From assembly GCF_000718095.1 (NCBI RefSeq), contig NZ_JOEI01000029.1, forward strand, positions 62,001 through 126,000: a stretch of 64,000 nucleotides of DNA. The letters are read 5' to 3'. The first letter of the stretch is position 1. Each line of letters starts with the position of its first letter. This DNA is from Streptomyces scopuliridis RB72 (GTDB taxonomy: Bacteria > Actinomycetota > Actinomycetes > Streptomycetales > Streptomycetaceae). Positions 32,190 to 40,698 of this stretch are shown piece by piece. The translations under genes and the position numbers were made by a program. The notes beneath the pieces were generated by a model. That model did not search any database, was not told where the DNA came from, and was given only the letters and a program-made list of their open reading frames with translations.

Positions 32190-32999
32190 GTGGAATTGAA
32201 CCCGGCAGGTCCGGAACTCGGGGACGCGTTCGGCATGCAGCTCTCCGACTCACTGCGCCTGCAACGGCCGGTGGTCGCCTATGTGGAGCGTTCGGACGGC
32301 CTGATCACGCCTTCGGGCTCGGCCCAGTGGCTGGGCGACGAGGAGAGCTGGCCACCGGCCATCCGTGAACTCCTCGGCAATGCGTCGGGACGGGTCCTGG
32401 ACATCGGGGCCGGCGGCGGCAGGCACAGCGCGTTTCTGGCCGGGAGATCCTGCGATGTGACGGTTCTCGACAACTCCCCGCTGGCGCTTGGAATCTGCCG
32501 GGAGCGCGGCATCCAGGAGTGTGTCCTCGGTGACATCGGGAAGTCCGCGGACCTCTTCCGCGACAGCGAACCGTTCCGGACGGTGTTGCTGCTCGGCAAC
32601 AATGTCGGCCTGCTGGGCTCCGCGGCCCACGGTACGGAGATACTCCGCCAACTGCACGACGTCACGGCCGAAGATGCGCTCATCCTTGCCGAGGGGCGCC
32701 GTCCGGTCGCCGTCACCGAGGAGAACCACGCCTACGTGACGGCCAACCGCGCCCGAGGCAGGCTCCCCGGCGAACTACTCATGCGTATCCGGTACCGGAC
32801 CACCGCCACATCGTGGTTCCCCTACCTCTTCTGCGACCCGTCCGAGCTGGCCCTGATCGCACAACCCGCCGGGTGGGAGATCTCCGACGTGGAGGATTTC
32901 CGCTATCCGGGCAGCCCCCCTGCCGCACCCCTACTGTCGTACACGGCTGTGCTGCGCAAATCCGGCCGCCCGGGCACCGACGCTCAGTCCGCCGGCTGA
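32190..32999 (+). CDS. Class I SAM-dependent methyltransferase
   Basis: The 269-aa product contains the SAM-binding motif I VLDIGAGGGRHSAFLAG near residue 70, the acidic VTVLDNSPLALGICRERG after it and a motif-II-like FRTVLLLGNNVGLLG. The substrate is unknown; N-, O- or S-methylation of the peptide is possible. The GTG at 32190 follows GGAGGAG. It is the last plus-strand tailoring gene, with its own SARP-type box upstream. A weak CTGAGAG/CTCTCAG dyad around its stop may terminate it against the convergent afsR-like gene. Confidence 0.85.
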   Translation: MELNPAGPELGDAFGMQLSDSLRLQRPVVAYVERSDGLITPSGSAQWLGDEESWPPAIRELLGNASGRVLDIGAGGGRHSAFLAGRSCDVTVLDNSPLALGICRERGIQECVLGDIGKSADLFRDSEPFRTVLLLGNNVGLLGSAAHGTEILRQLHDVTAEDALILAEGRRPVAVTEENHAYVTANRARGRLPGELLMRIRYRTTATSWFPYLFCDPSELALIAQPAGWEISDVEDFRYPGSPPAAPLLSYTAVLRKSGRPGTDAQSAG

Positions 33000-33073
33000 G
33001 AGGGGCGCGGGCGGGCGAAGAACTCTCAGCGGCACAACCGCCCCCGGGCAGAAGGGACTTCGGACCTACTCCT

Positions 33074-36000
33074 CTAGCGCCACGAGAAGGGGGAACAGAC
33101 GGGCCGGAATCCCGTACGCGCGTAAATCTCCAGGGCACGCTGCCCGGCCCGCCGTGCCGCCGCCTGATCCCCGTCGGCACGATGCGCCATCGCCTTCACC
33201 ACGTACGCCTGCCCCTCGTGGAGCAGCAGCAGGGAGGACCGGGCGAGTGCGAGCGCTTCACCGGAGTGCCGCAATGCCTCACCGGGCCGGTTCATGCGCA
33301 GGGCGCAGACTCCGGAGCCGAGCAGGGCCATGACGAGCCCTCGCAGGTAGCCCATCTCGTATGCCGCCGGGCGAGCTCTGTCGAAATGGGCCAAGGCCCG
33401 CTCATAGCTGCGGAGTTCGAACCTGGCGTGTCCCATGGCTATCATCGCGTCCAGCTTCATCCGCGGCCGCCCCGCCTTCCTGCTCACCCTGGACGCCGCG
33501 AGCCCGAACCGCAAGGCGCCGCGGCCGTCGCCTCCTCTCGCGGCGATAAGGGCCAGGCCGCTCAGGGACTCTGCCTCACCCGCGAGATTGCCGACGGCCC
33601 GGTATCCCTGGAGGGACTCCTCGGCCAGCTTCACGGCTTCCCGCTGTTCCCCGAGGTCGGACGAGATCGCCGCCAGGGTGTTGCCGACCCGCGCGATGCT
33701 GTGAGGTGCGCCGATCCTCCGGGACAGGGCAAGGGCTCGTCTGCAGAATATGCCCGCCTCCCGCAGCCGCCCCATCGCGTACAGCACCTCACCTCTCCCG
33801 GACAACGGCTGCGCCTGGCAGTTCACCCGCCTGATGGCATTGTTGAGTGCGATGGCCTCGTCGAAGTCTCCGGCCGCCTGCTCAAGCCCCCCGAGGTCCG
33901 TGCTCAGACCCGCGAGGTCCGACAGGGCGGCGGCCTCACCCGCTTCCACAGCCTGTCCCGGAGCGTCTCCCGCACGTTCGGCGGCGCGCCGTGCGATGGT
34001 GTCCACGGCCATCCAGCTCTCGGTGTCCCGACGAAGCCAGAAGTATCCGCGCAGAGTGCTCGCAAGGAGCCGGTCCACCGGATCCGGTTCGCTGTCGGCG
34101 CCGGCATCGGCGTCGATGGACTGTATGAGCTTGACCAGTTCCGTGCGTTCGGCGTCGAACCAGGCGGCCGCGTCCTTCCGGTTGTCGAACCGCGGCGACG
34201 GGGGCGGCTCCCCCGGACCGGGCAGCTCAAGGCGCGGGAACTGCGGATGGAGGCAGCGTGCTGCCGCGTCCGCGGCGCCCAGATACCAGCGCAACAAGCG
34301 GCGACGGCCCTCCCGGCGTACCTGGGCCGGCTGCTCCTCATCGGCCAAGAACCGTGCGTACCACCAGATCAAGTCAGGGAGACGCACCCTCTCCCGCATG
34401 ATGGACTCCACCAGATGGATGGAGTACAGCCGGTCCAGGAGAGCTTGCGTCGCCCTGACGGACCGGCCGAGGAGCGCCGCGACCGCCGCGACGGTCGTCG
34501 CGGGTCCTGGCAGCAGACCCAGCATCCGGAAGGCTTCCGCGGTCTCCGGGTCCAGCCGTTGGCGGGTGAGCTCGAAGGCCCGGCGCACCGCCGATCCGGG
34601 GTCTCCGGCCACCGAGAGATGCTCCAGAGGATTTCCCGACCTCAGTGCTCCGGCGTAGTCGGCGAGGCGGCAGTCGGGGTTCACGGCGAGATTCGCCGCG
34701 ACGATCCGCAGGGCGAGGGGGTTGCCTCCGCAGACCTTCACGAGGTCGGCCAGCGCCTGCGGTTCACTCCCCGCCCTCACGGCCCCGATGATGCTGCGCA
34801 GCAGCTCCTCGGCTTCGGCGGTCGCCAGCGGCCCCAACCGCAGAGTCGAGGCGCCGTGACGCACTATGAGGCCGCCGAGCCGACTGCGGCTCGTGACGAG
34901 GGCCAGGCAGCCGAGCCCGTACGGGACCAGCCCGCTGACCTGGTCCGCCGATTCCGCGTTGTCGAGGACGACCAGTACGCGACGGCCGACCAGCGCCCGC
35001 TGATACAACTCCGCCAGCTCTGCCTCACGGTGCGGGATGTCCTGATAAGCGGTGCCGAGGCTGGACAGCAGGGTCGTGAGCGCCTCCTTCGGCGTCAGCG
35101 GATCCCCTTCGCTGTGGCCACGCAGATCGACGAACAGCTGGCCGTCCGGGAAGTCCGCCTCCGCCCGGCGGCTCCACTGGAGCGCCAGGGCTGTCTTGCC
35201 GGTGCCTGCCGCGCCCACCACCGTCACCAGCCCGGACCTGCTGCCGGCCTGCGCCGCGAGTGCGGTCAGCTCCTCCAACTCCCTTTCCCTGCCGATGTAT
35301 ACGCCTGTCCTGGGGTGTCGGCGCACGGACTGGGCGCAGGCGGCGCCGGCCTCAGGGTTCACCGCCTTCCACCGAGCGGCCGTGTCGCGCGCCGCGGGGG
35401 GTTCAGGGCCGGCTTCCGCCCCGGGCCGTCGGCCCACACCCTGAAGCTGGAGATCCTTCAGCAGCGCGGGGTCCGCGTGCAGGATCATGCCCTGGACGCG
35501 TTTCAGATCGACGCCCGGATCGAGCCCGAGCTCCTCGGCCAGCCGCGCGCGCGTTTCGTTGTACACCTGCAGCGCTTCGCCCCGCCTGTCGGAACGGTAC
35601 AGCGCGATCATCCGGAGTACCGCCAGGCGTTCATGATGCGGATGCTCCGCCATGACGTGCGCCAACTCCTCAAGAGCGAGACCGTGTTGGCCGAGCGCGA
35701 GTCTGGCCTCGGCACGCTGGACGGCTGCCGACAGACGCAGCTCGTCGAACCCCGTGCCGAGCCGCCGGCTCAGCCCCTCCGACGCGACACCGGCCAGTAC
35801 GGGACCACCCCACTCCGGAAGGGCCAGACCGAGCAGACGCAGCCGCTCCGCAGGGGCACTCGCCCGCTCTGCACTTTGCAGTCGCGAACGAAATCGGTGC
35901 AAGTCCACGGCCTGCGGATCACCGTCCAGGAGATACCCGCCACTCGCTTTGGAGAGCACAAACCCGTACTCCTCGGCCGATTCCTCATTGAGCCGGCCAC

Positions 36001-36211
36001 GGAGGCGTGAGACATGAGCCTGAAGACTCCCGCGGGCACTTGACGGCGGCGGGCCCTCGTCCCAGAGAAGTTCGATCAGCCGGTTCGCCGAAACAGTACG
36101 CCCGATGTCGAGCAACAGGAGCCCCAGGAGCAGCCGTTCCCTACGGCGCCCGATGGGCAACGACACACCCTCGCGAAGCCACTCCAGGTGCCCAAGGATC
36201 CGGAACCGCAT
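33074..36211 (-). CDS. AfsR-like SARP regulator: OmpR-type HTH, BTAD, NB-ARC, TPR
   Basis: The 1045-aa product has a winged-helix domain (residues 1-92; RFRILGHLEWL, RLIELLWDEGPP, SLQAHVSRLRGRL), a BTAD domain (about 95-245), an NB-ARC ATPase with Walker A GAAGTGKTAL near residue 331, Walker B RVLVVLDNAE and LVTSRSRL, and a C-terminal TPR region (about 680-1045). This is the full AfsR architecture: ATP and TPR signals control promoter binding. It lies between the two RiPP operons and is divergent from a small SARP across four heptamers; it is the likely cluster activator. Confidence 0.9.
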   Translation of the reverse strand: MRFRILGHLEWLREGVSLPIGRRRERLLLGLLLLDIGRTVSANRLIELLWDEGPPPSSARGSLQAHVSRLRGRLNEESAEEYGFVLSKASGGYLLDGDPQAVDLHRFRSRLQSAERASAPAERLRLLGLALPEWGGPVLAGVASEGLSRRLGTGFDELRLSAAVQRAEARLALGQHGLALEELAHVMAEHPHHERLAVLRMIALYRSDRRGEALQVYNETRARLAEELGLDPGVDLKRVQGMILHADPALLKDLQLQGVGRRPGAEAGPEPPAARDTAARWKAVNPEAGAACAQSVRRHPRTGVYIGRERELEELTALAAQAGSRSGLVTVVGAAGTGKTALALQWSRRAEADFPDGQLFVDLRGHSEGDPLTPKEALTTLLSSLGTAYQDIPHREAELAELYQRALVGRRVLVVLDNAESADQVSGLVPYGLGCLALVTSRSRLGGLIVRHGASTLRLGPLATAEAEELLRSIIGAVRAGSEPQALADLVKVCGGNPLALRIVAANLAVNPDCRLADYAGALRSGNPLEHLSVAGDPGSAVRRAFELTRQRLDPETAEAFRMLGLLPGPATTVAAVAALLGRSVRATQALLDRLYSIHLVESIMRERVRLPDLIWWYARFLADEEQPAQVRREGRRRLLRWYLGAADAAARCLHPQFPRLELPGPGEPPPSPRFDNRKDAAAWFDAERTELVKLIQSIDADAGADSEPDPVDRLLASTLRGYFWLRRDTESWMAVDTIARRAAERAGDAPGQAVEAGEAAALSDLAGLSTDLGGLEQAAGDFDEAIALNNAIRRVNCQAQPLSGRGEVLYAMGRLREAGIFCRRALALSRRIGAPHSIARVGNTLAAISSDLGEQREAVKLAEESLQGYRAVGNLAGEAESLSGLALIAARGGDGRGALRFGLAASRVSRKAGRPRMKLDAMIAMGHARFELRSYERALAHFDRARPAAYEMGYLRGLVMALLGSGVCALRMNRPGEALRHSGEALALARSSLLLLHEGQAYVVKAMAHRADGDQAAARRAGQRALEIYARTGFRPVCSPFSWR

Positions 36212-36261
36212 CGCATCTCCCCGTTGGTCATGGAGTGATCATCCGCAATGCCGACTGCAGA

Positions 36262-36301
36262 TGGCAAGGGGGTGGCAAGAGCATGGCAAGAGAGTGGCCG
36301 G
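36262..36301. promoter_or_regulatory. Four SARP-type heptameric direct repeats at 11-bp spacing
   Basis: TGGCAAG at 36262-36268, 36273-36279 and 36284-36290, then TGGCCGG at 36295-36301, each separated by 4 bp. This is the classic layout of a SARP binding site. It lies between the divergent afsR-like gene (start 36211) and SARP gene (start 36350), so it probably serves auto- or cross-regulation. Confidence 0.72.
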
Positions 36302-36349
36302 ATGCTCCTGCCAGCCTCGCGGCGTGCTGGAGCAAGGAAGGCTCGGCCC

Positions 36350-37222
36350 ATGAGTGGACGTAGGCCCAACACGCCGTCGAGCAGCGGGAATACGAACACG
36401 GGGAGAGGTTTCAACAACGTGGGTACCGAGATTGAGTTTCGAGTCCTGGGCGTGGTCGAAGTACGCGCGGGCATGGAGTGGCTACCGCTCAGCGGCAAAC
36501 AGCGGTCACTGCTCGCCGCCCTGCTTCTGCAGGCCAACCGCACCGTGACCAATGTCCGTCTCATGGATTCCGTGTGGGGCAGCCCCCTGCCCGTCTCACC
36601 GGAGACCCGGGTGCGCACCCTCGTGTCGGAACTGCGCCGGGCCTTCGAACCGATCCACCACAACCCCATCACAACCCGTCCTTCCGGCTACTTGATCAGG
36701 ATCGAACAGGGCCAACTCGACCTGGACACCTTCACCTCGACCGTCACCGGGGCACGGCACAAGCGCTCGCACGGCCAGGCCGAATCAGCGGTCGAGCTCT
36801 ACGACCGGGCTCTTGGCCTATGGACGGGACCGGCCCTCGGCGGGGCCACGGGGCCCAACGCCGAGGCCGAGTCGGCACGCCTGGAAGAGATGCGTCTGAG
36901 CGCCCAGGAAGAGCGGTTCGAGTTGCTGCTGCAACTGGGGCGTTACGCAGAACTGACCGCCGACCTCACCCCCCTCGTCATGGAGTATCCGATGCGGGAG
37001 CGACTTCACGCTCAACTGATGGCCGCCCTCCATGACAGCGGCCGCAGGAGCGAAGCCCTGGACCTCTACATGGGTCTGCGCAAGCGGCTGGTCACCGAAC
37101 TGGGCATGGAGCCGATGCCGGAACTGCAACAGCTGCAGCAGCGCATTCTGGCCGGACCCGCCGATCGGCAGCGAGGTCATGCCTGGGGCCTGGTGCCGTC
37201 GATGGCCACGCGCCGGCCGTAG
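36350..37222 (+). CDS. SARP-family pathway-specific activator
   Basis: The 290-aa product has a winged helix (about residues 28-120; EFRVLGVVEVRAG, LSGKQRSLLAALLLQANRTV, RLMDSVWG, RVRTLVSELRRAFEP) and a BTAD domain (about 128-275; ALDLYMGLRKRLVTELGMEP). SARPs bind paired heptamers at -35 and recruit RNA polymerase. ATG 36350 has AAGGAAGG 8 nt upstream; GTG 36419 is an alternative. Its 3' end overlaps the convergent dioxygenase gene by 46 bp. It is a good candidate for reading boxes A-D. Confidence 0.85.
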   Translation: MSGRRPNTPSSSGNTNTGRGFNNVGTEIEFRVLGVVEVRAGMEWLPLSGKQRSLLAALLLQANRTVTNVRLMDSVWGSPLPVSPETRVRTLVSELRRAFEPIHHNPITTRPSGYLIRIEQGQLDLDTFTSTVTGARHKRSHGQAESAVELYDRALGLWTGPALGGATGPNAEAESARLEEMRLSAQEERFELLLQLGRYAELTADLTPLVMEYPMRERLHAQLMAALHDSGRRSEALDLYMGLRKRLVTELGMEPMPELQQLQQRILAGPADRQRGHAWGLVPSMATRRP

Positions 37223-38055
37223 CGCCCGTGCGGGTAGTAGTCCCAGACGGCGTGGTGCTGGACGCAGCGGTTGTCCCAGAACACCAGTGTGTTCGGCTGC
37301 CAGCGGACCCGGCAGTGCAGCAGAGGAGTCCGGGCGACATGGGAGTACAGCAGGTCGAGGACCGCTGTGCTCTCGGCTCGGGAGAGCTGCGTGATCTGCG
37401 ACATATAGGGGTTGTTGACGTAGAGCAGCTTGCGGCCGGTCTCCGGGTGGCGGACCACGAGCGGGTGTTCGTTGCTCGGGACGTCGTACCGGGCCGGCGG
37501 GGTCTGCCCCCGCCGCAGCCAGGGCAGCGCACCGTTGTGGAGGGCGGTCAGCCCCTCAAGGAACGTCTTCATCGACGGTGACAGCATGTCGTAGGCCAGA
37601 TGCATATTGGCGAACAGAGTGTCGCCGCCGCTGCCGGCCTCCGGAACTCGGGTGATGTAGAGCATCGAACCGAGCGACGGTTCGGCTTCGGCGGAGCCGT
37701 CGACATGCCAGCCGTCACCGGCGACCCAGCGCGATTCCTTGTTCGCACTGATCTCCAGGATGTACGGGTCCGAGCCCTCGATGGGGAGTGCCACGGGGTG
37801 GAGTGCGCCGAAGAGTCCGGCGAACCGCTTGTGGTCGTCGGGAGTGAGGTTCTGGTCGCGGAAGACGAGCACGTGGTGGGTGAGGAAGGCATCCTTGACC
37901 TCCTTCTCCTGTTCGGGCGTCGGTTTCTTCGACAGATCGAGGCCCGATATCTCGGCGCCGAGCAACGGAGTCAACGGATCGACCGCGATGGTGTCGTAGA
38001 CCTGCCGCGTCCGGGTGGTGATGCGTTCGATGGCTTCCAGCGCGGCCTGATCCAT
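37177..38055 (-). CDS. TauD/TfdA-family Fe(II)/2-oxoglutarate dioxygenase
   Basis: The 292-aa product has the TauD iron site WHVDGSAEAEP (H-x-D) near residue 111, a LYVNNPYMSQI segment and the distal motif DNRCVQHHAVWDYYPHGR carrying His and, just after it, the Arg for 2-oxoglutarate. It would hydroxylate an amino-acid-like or peptide substrate. GGAGAG precedes ATG 38055. It is the last gene of the second peptide operon, 104 bp after the exporter gene, and its 3' end overlaps the convergent SARP gene. Confidence 0.88.
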   Translation of the reverse strand: MDQAALEAIERITTRTRQVYDTIAVDPLTPLLGAEISGLDLSKKPTPEQEKEVKDAFLTHHVLVFRDQNLTPDDHKRFAGLFGALHPVALPIEGSDPYILEISANKESRWVAGDGWHVDGSAEAEPSLGSMLYITRVPEAGSGGDTLFANMHLAYDMLSPSMKTFLEGLTALHNGALPWLRRGQTPPARYDVPSNEHPLVVRHPETGRKLLYVNNPYMSQITQLSRAESTAVLDLLYSHVARTPLLHCRVRWQPNTLVFWDNRCVQHHAVWDYYPHGRYGRRVAIDGTRPQA

Positions 38056-38159
38056 GGGCTCTCCATCAGTGGTCGAGTGGTCCGGCAGGAGTGGTGACAT
38101 GCGTCTGTACGGGCTTCGCGGCCTCCGGGCGAGCCGGTCGGCGGGGGGAGGAGACAAGA

Positions 38160-39395
38160 TCATTTACCGTACCGACGACTTCCGGATCGACAGACAGGTG
38201 TGGCTCTGCCTGTGGTCCTGACGTCGGGTACGGCCAGCACAGCCAGGGTCACCGCGACGATGCAGGCGCCGGCCGCGACGAGCACGTGGCCTTGTCCGTA
38301 CGCGGCGGACAACGGGCCGGCAAGCAGCTGGCCGAACGGGACGGCGGCCAGCGAACCAAGGACCTGATACGACGTCACGCGTGCCAGTTGGCCGGGCGCG
38401 ATGCGTTCCTGGACGGCAACGGTCAGCGCGATGTTCACCTGCTCCATCGCCACCCCGGTGAGGAAGGCGGCCGGAATCAGTAGCGCCGGCTGCGGCTCGG
38501 CGGCCAGGGCCCAGGGCAGGGCCGCGCTGACCGACGTCAGCAGGACTCCGGTGGCCAGGGCCGCGCGGGGCTTCCAGTGCAGCGCGAGCAGCCCTCCGGC
38601 GATGGCCCCCAGGGTCTGGGCCGCCAACACCAGCCCCCACGTGCGCGCACCGACGCCGGCTTCGGCCACCGCGGGACCGATGACCTGGACACTGCCCGCC
38701 CAGACCAGTTGCCAGACCGAGGCGTGCAGTACCACCGTCCACAGCCAGCGGTGGCGGGCGAACTCCGACCAGCCCTCACGCAGGTCGCCGATCATCGACC
38801 CCCGGGCGGAAGCGTGCACCACGGCGCCGACCCGGACCCTGCCGAAGAACAGCCCCGCCACGGCGAATGAAGCGGAGTCGACCAGGATTCCCCAACTGGG
38901 GCCCGCCCACCCGATGACAAGACTTCCCCCGGCGGCACCGCACAACGTGGCGACACTGGTGAACGTGCGCAGCAGCGCGTTCGCCCGGCGCAGCAGCTCA
39001 CCGGGCACGGTCTGGGAGACGAGAGCGGTGGTGGTGGGCAGTTCGACGGCCGCCAACGCCCCGTTGAGGGCGGAGAGCAGCATGAGCAGCGGCACCGAGG
39101 CGACACCGCCCAGCAGGGTCAGGCCGGCCACCGCCTGCGTCACGGCAGCGCCGAACGAAGTGCTCTGCAACAGCAGTCGGCGAGGAAAGCGATCCGCCAG
39201 AACCCCGCCGAAGGTCGTGGTCACGATAGCGGCCACCGAGCGCACGCCGACCACGAGGCCGAGCTGGGTGACGGAGCCTGTGAGGTCGAGGACCGCGAAC
39301 GCCAACGCCACCGGCGCCATTCCGTTGCCGAAGAAGCCAGCGGTTCGCCCCTTCGCCATGTTCCGGAAGGCCGGGTGAGCGAGGGGGCCGGTCAC
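38160..39395 (-). CDS. MFS exporter
   Basis: The 411-aa product has about 12 membrane helices and the MFS loop motif between TM2 and TM3 (GGVLADRFPRRLLL near residue 63). It resembles the drug:H+ antiporter-like MFS proteins that export antibiotics. Its GTG overlaps the SagB-type gene stop by GTGA, tying it to the second peptide operon, so it probably exports the product and protects the producer. Confidence 0.87.
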   Translation of the reverse strand: MTGPLAHPAFRNMAKGRTAGFFGNGMAPVALAFAVLDLTGSVTQLGLVVGVRSVAAIVTTTFGGVLADRFPRRLLLQSTSFGAAVTQAVAGLTLLGGVASVPLLMLLSALNGALAAVELPTTTALVSQTVPGELLRRANALLRTFTSVATLCGAAGGSLVIGWAGPSWGILVDSASFAVAGLFFGRVRVGAVVHASARGSMIGDLREGWSEFARHRWLWTVVLHASVWQLVWAGSVQVIGPAVAEAGVGARTWGLVLAAQTLGAIAGGLLALHWKPRAALATGVLLTSVSAALPWALAAEPQPALLIPAAFLTGVAMEQVNIALTVAVQERIAPGQLARVTSYQVLGSLAAVPFGQLLAGPLSAAYGQGHVLVAAGACIVAVTLAVLAVPDVRTTGRATPVCRSGSRRYGK

Positions 39396-40483
39396 GGTAC
39401 GAACGCTGCGCTCGGCGTCCGATAGCGCACCGGCAGGCCGTCTCCGGTCTGTACGGGTATCCCGCAGACCATGACGAAAGTCGCGAACTCGCCCGGTTCG
39501 TCGTTCCCGAGGAGCTGCTCCACCTCGGTGTCCCGGAAGGCGCCGGTGATCGCGGCTCCCAGCCCGAGGGCCACCGAGGTCATGGAGAACACCTGGGCGA
39601 CATGGCCGACGTTGTGCAGCAGCATCTTGTACGCGCGAGGGTGCGGGTACTTCCAGGACATCCGCGTCGAGAAAGCCGTGGTGAACACCCCGAAGCCGGC
39701 CTTCTCGAAGAATCCCTGGTTGAAGGTGAGGTGCTCCAGGGCCTCGGACGGCACGGCTTCCCGCACCGGCACGAGTCCATGCCGGATGCCTTCGTAGCGG
39801 TAGATCCCCGGATCGACTCCCACCACGTTCAGGACGACGACGTAGGCCTCCGTCTCGTGCCGTGAGCCGCCGGACGCGTTCGCCCTGAGTTCGAGCACAC
39901 CCATTTTGCCCGCGTCGATGAATCTGAGCGGCCCGAAGCTGTACTGGAGCAGGGTCGCGAATTCGTCGAGCGGGATCGGATCACCGGAGAAGTCGCGATG
40001 GGTACGCCGTCCTTCCAGCACGTCCTGGAAGGACACCGGCATGCGCGCACGGACCCGGGGAAGGAGCAGGATTTCCCCATCAGGTTCCATGCGCCTGGAG
40101 TTGGCCGGCCGGTCCCGTCCATTCAGGGACTCGTAGTACTCGGCGATGCCCTCCGACTCCGGGCGCACGAAAGGTGCGTCGCGGATACTCTGGTGGAATT
40201 GCCAGGCCAGCGCTCCCCATTCCTTCCAGGGGGCGGGCAGTTCGCGGTCACCAGCGTTGTCCATGGAGGTCAGATAACCCAGTCCACGCAGTTTGGCGAT
40301 CGCGAGAGCCACGTTCTCGGATTCAGCGGTGAGCGCCTCGGTATCGATACCGTCCGGAGCCGATGTGAGGATCCCGACCACCAAGGGGTGAACCTTCACC
40401 CGACCCTTGATCCTGGGGCTGGACATATACGTGCCGTCGCCCCGGACACTGAAGAACACCGGATCGATCAGGCGAAGTTTCAC
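39392..40483 (-). CDS. SagB/ThcOx-family FMN-dependent dehydrogenase
   Basis: The 363-aa product has an N-terminal domain (VKLRLIDPVFFSVRGDGTY, HPLVVGILTSAPDG) and a nitroreductase domain: FQDVLEGRRTHRDFSGDPI near residue 160, ALRANASGGSRHE-like ELRANASGGSRHETEAYVVV, PGIYRYEG, YKMLLHNVGHVAQVFSMTSV and LLGNDEPGEF. SagB-type enzymes oxidise thiazolines/oxazolines in peptides. The GTG at 40483 follows AAGGAG. It lies directly behind a 26-aa Cys-containing peptide gene and a strong hairpin, which points to that peptide as its substrate. Confidence 0.85.
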   Translation of the reverse strand: MKLRLIDPVFFSVRGDGTYMSSPRIKGRVKVHPLVVGILTSAPDGIDTEALTAESENVALAIAKLRGLGYLTSMDNAGDRELPAPWKEWGALAWQFHQSIRDAPFVRPESEGIAEYYESLNGRDRPANSRRMEPDGEILLLPRVRARMPVSFQDVLEGRRTHRDFSGDPIPLDEFATLLQYSFGPLRFIDAGKMGVLELRANASGGSRHETEAYVVVLNVVGVDPGIYRYEGIRHGLVPVREAVPSEALEHLTFNQGFFEKAGFGVFTTAFSTRMSWKYPHPRAYKMLLHNVGHVAQVFSMTSVALGLGAAITGAFRDTEVEQLLGNDEPGEFATFVMVCGIPVQTGDGLPVRYRTPSAAFVP

Positions 40484-40521
40484 GGTCTCGTACTCCTTGA
40501 ATCGAATGACGCGCCGGACGG

Positions 40522-40562
40522 CGTGTGCCGTGTCCCGCACCTGGTGCGGGACACGGCACACG
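40522..40562 (-). terminator. Strong hairpin between the 26-aa peptide gene and the SagB-type gene (attenuator)
   Basis: Arms of 18 bp (40522-40539 and 40545-40562) pair perfectly around a CCTGG loop. It starts 7 nt after the peptide stop and ends 38 nt before the enzyme start. A partial terminator there would make the peptide transcript far more abundant than the enzyme transcript, as is usual for RiPP precursors. Confidence 0.8.
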
Positions 40563-40568
40563 TCACGC

Positions 40569-40649
40569 TCAGGGGGCCTCGTAGCAGAGGCAGGCTTCGC
40601 CCTCCTCCTCGGCCACCTCGACGAGCTCGACCTCGTTGGTGTTCTCCAT
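40569..40649 (-). CDS. 26-residue RiPP precursor-like peptide ending ACLCYEAP
   Basis: The ATG at 40649 follows a perfect AAAGGAGG ribosome site at an 8-nt spacing. Residues 1-18 (MENTNEVELVEVAEEEGE) hold eight Glu and look like a leader; residues 19-26 are ACLCYEAP, with two Cys, one Tyr and a terminal Pro. It sits between methyltransferase and SagB-type dehydrogenase genes and is followed by an attenuator hairpin. The small size, leader/core split and context suggest a RiPP precursor or a scaffold for a Cys/Tyr-derived compound. I know no characterised relative. Confidence 0.72.
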   Translation of the reverse strand: MENTNEVELVEVAEEEGEACLCYEAP

Positions 40650-40698
40650 GGGAATGCACCTCCTTTCGCATAGACAGAGCAGCAACCGCGGTCGTCAC

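Noticed and set aside
32813..36010. A 1065-codon open frame on the plus strand
   Set aside because: It is the shadow of the AfsR-like gene on the opposite strand, whose domains are unmistakable.
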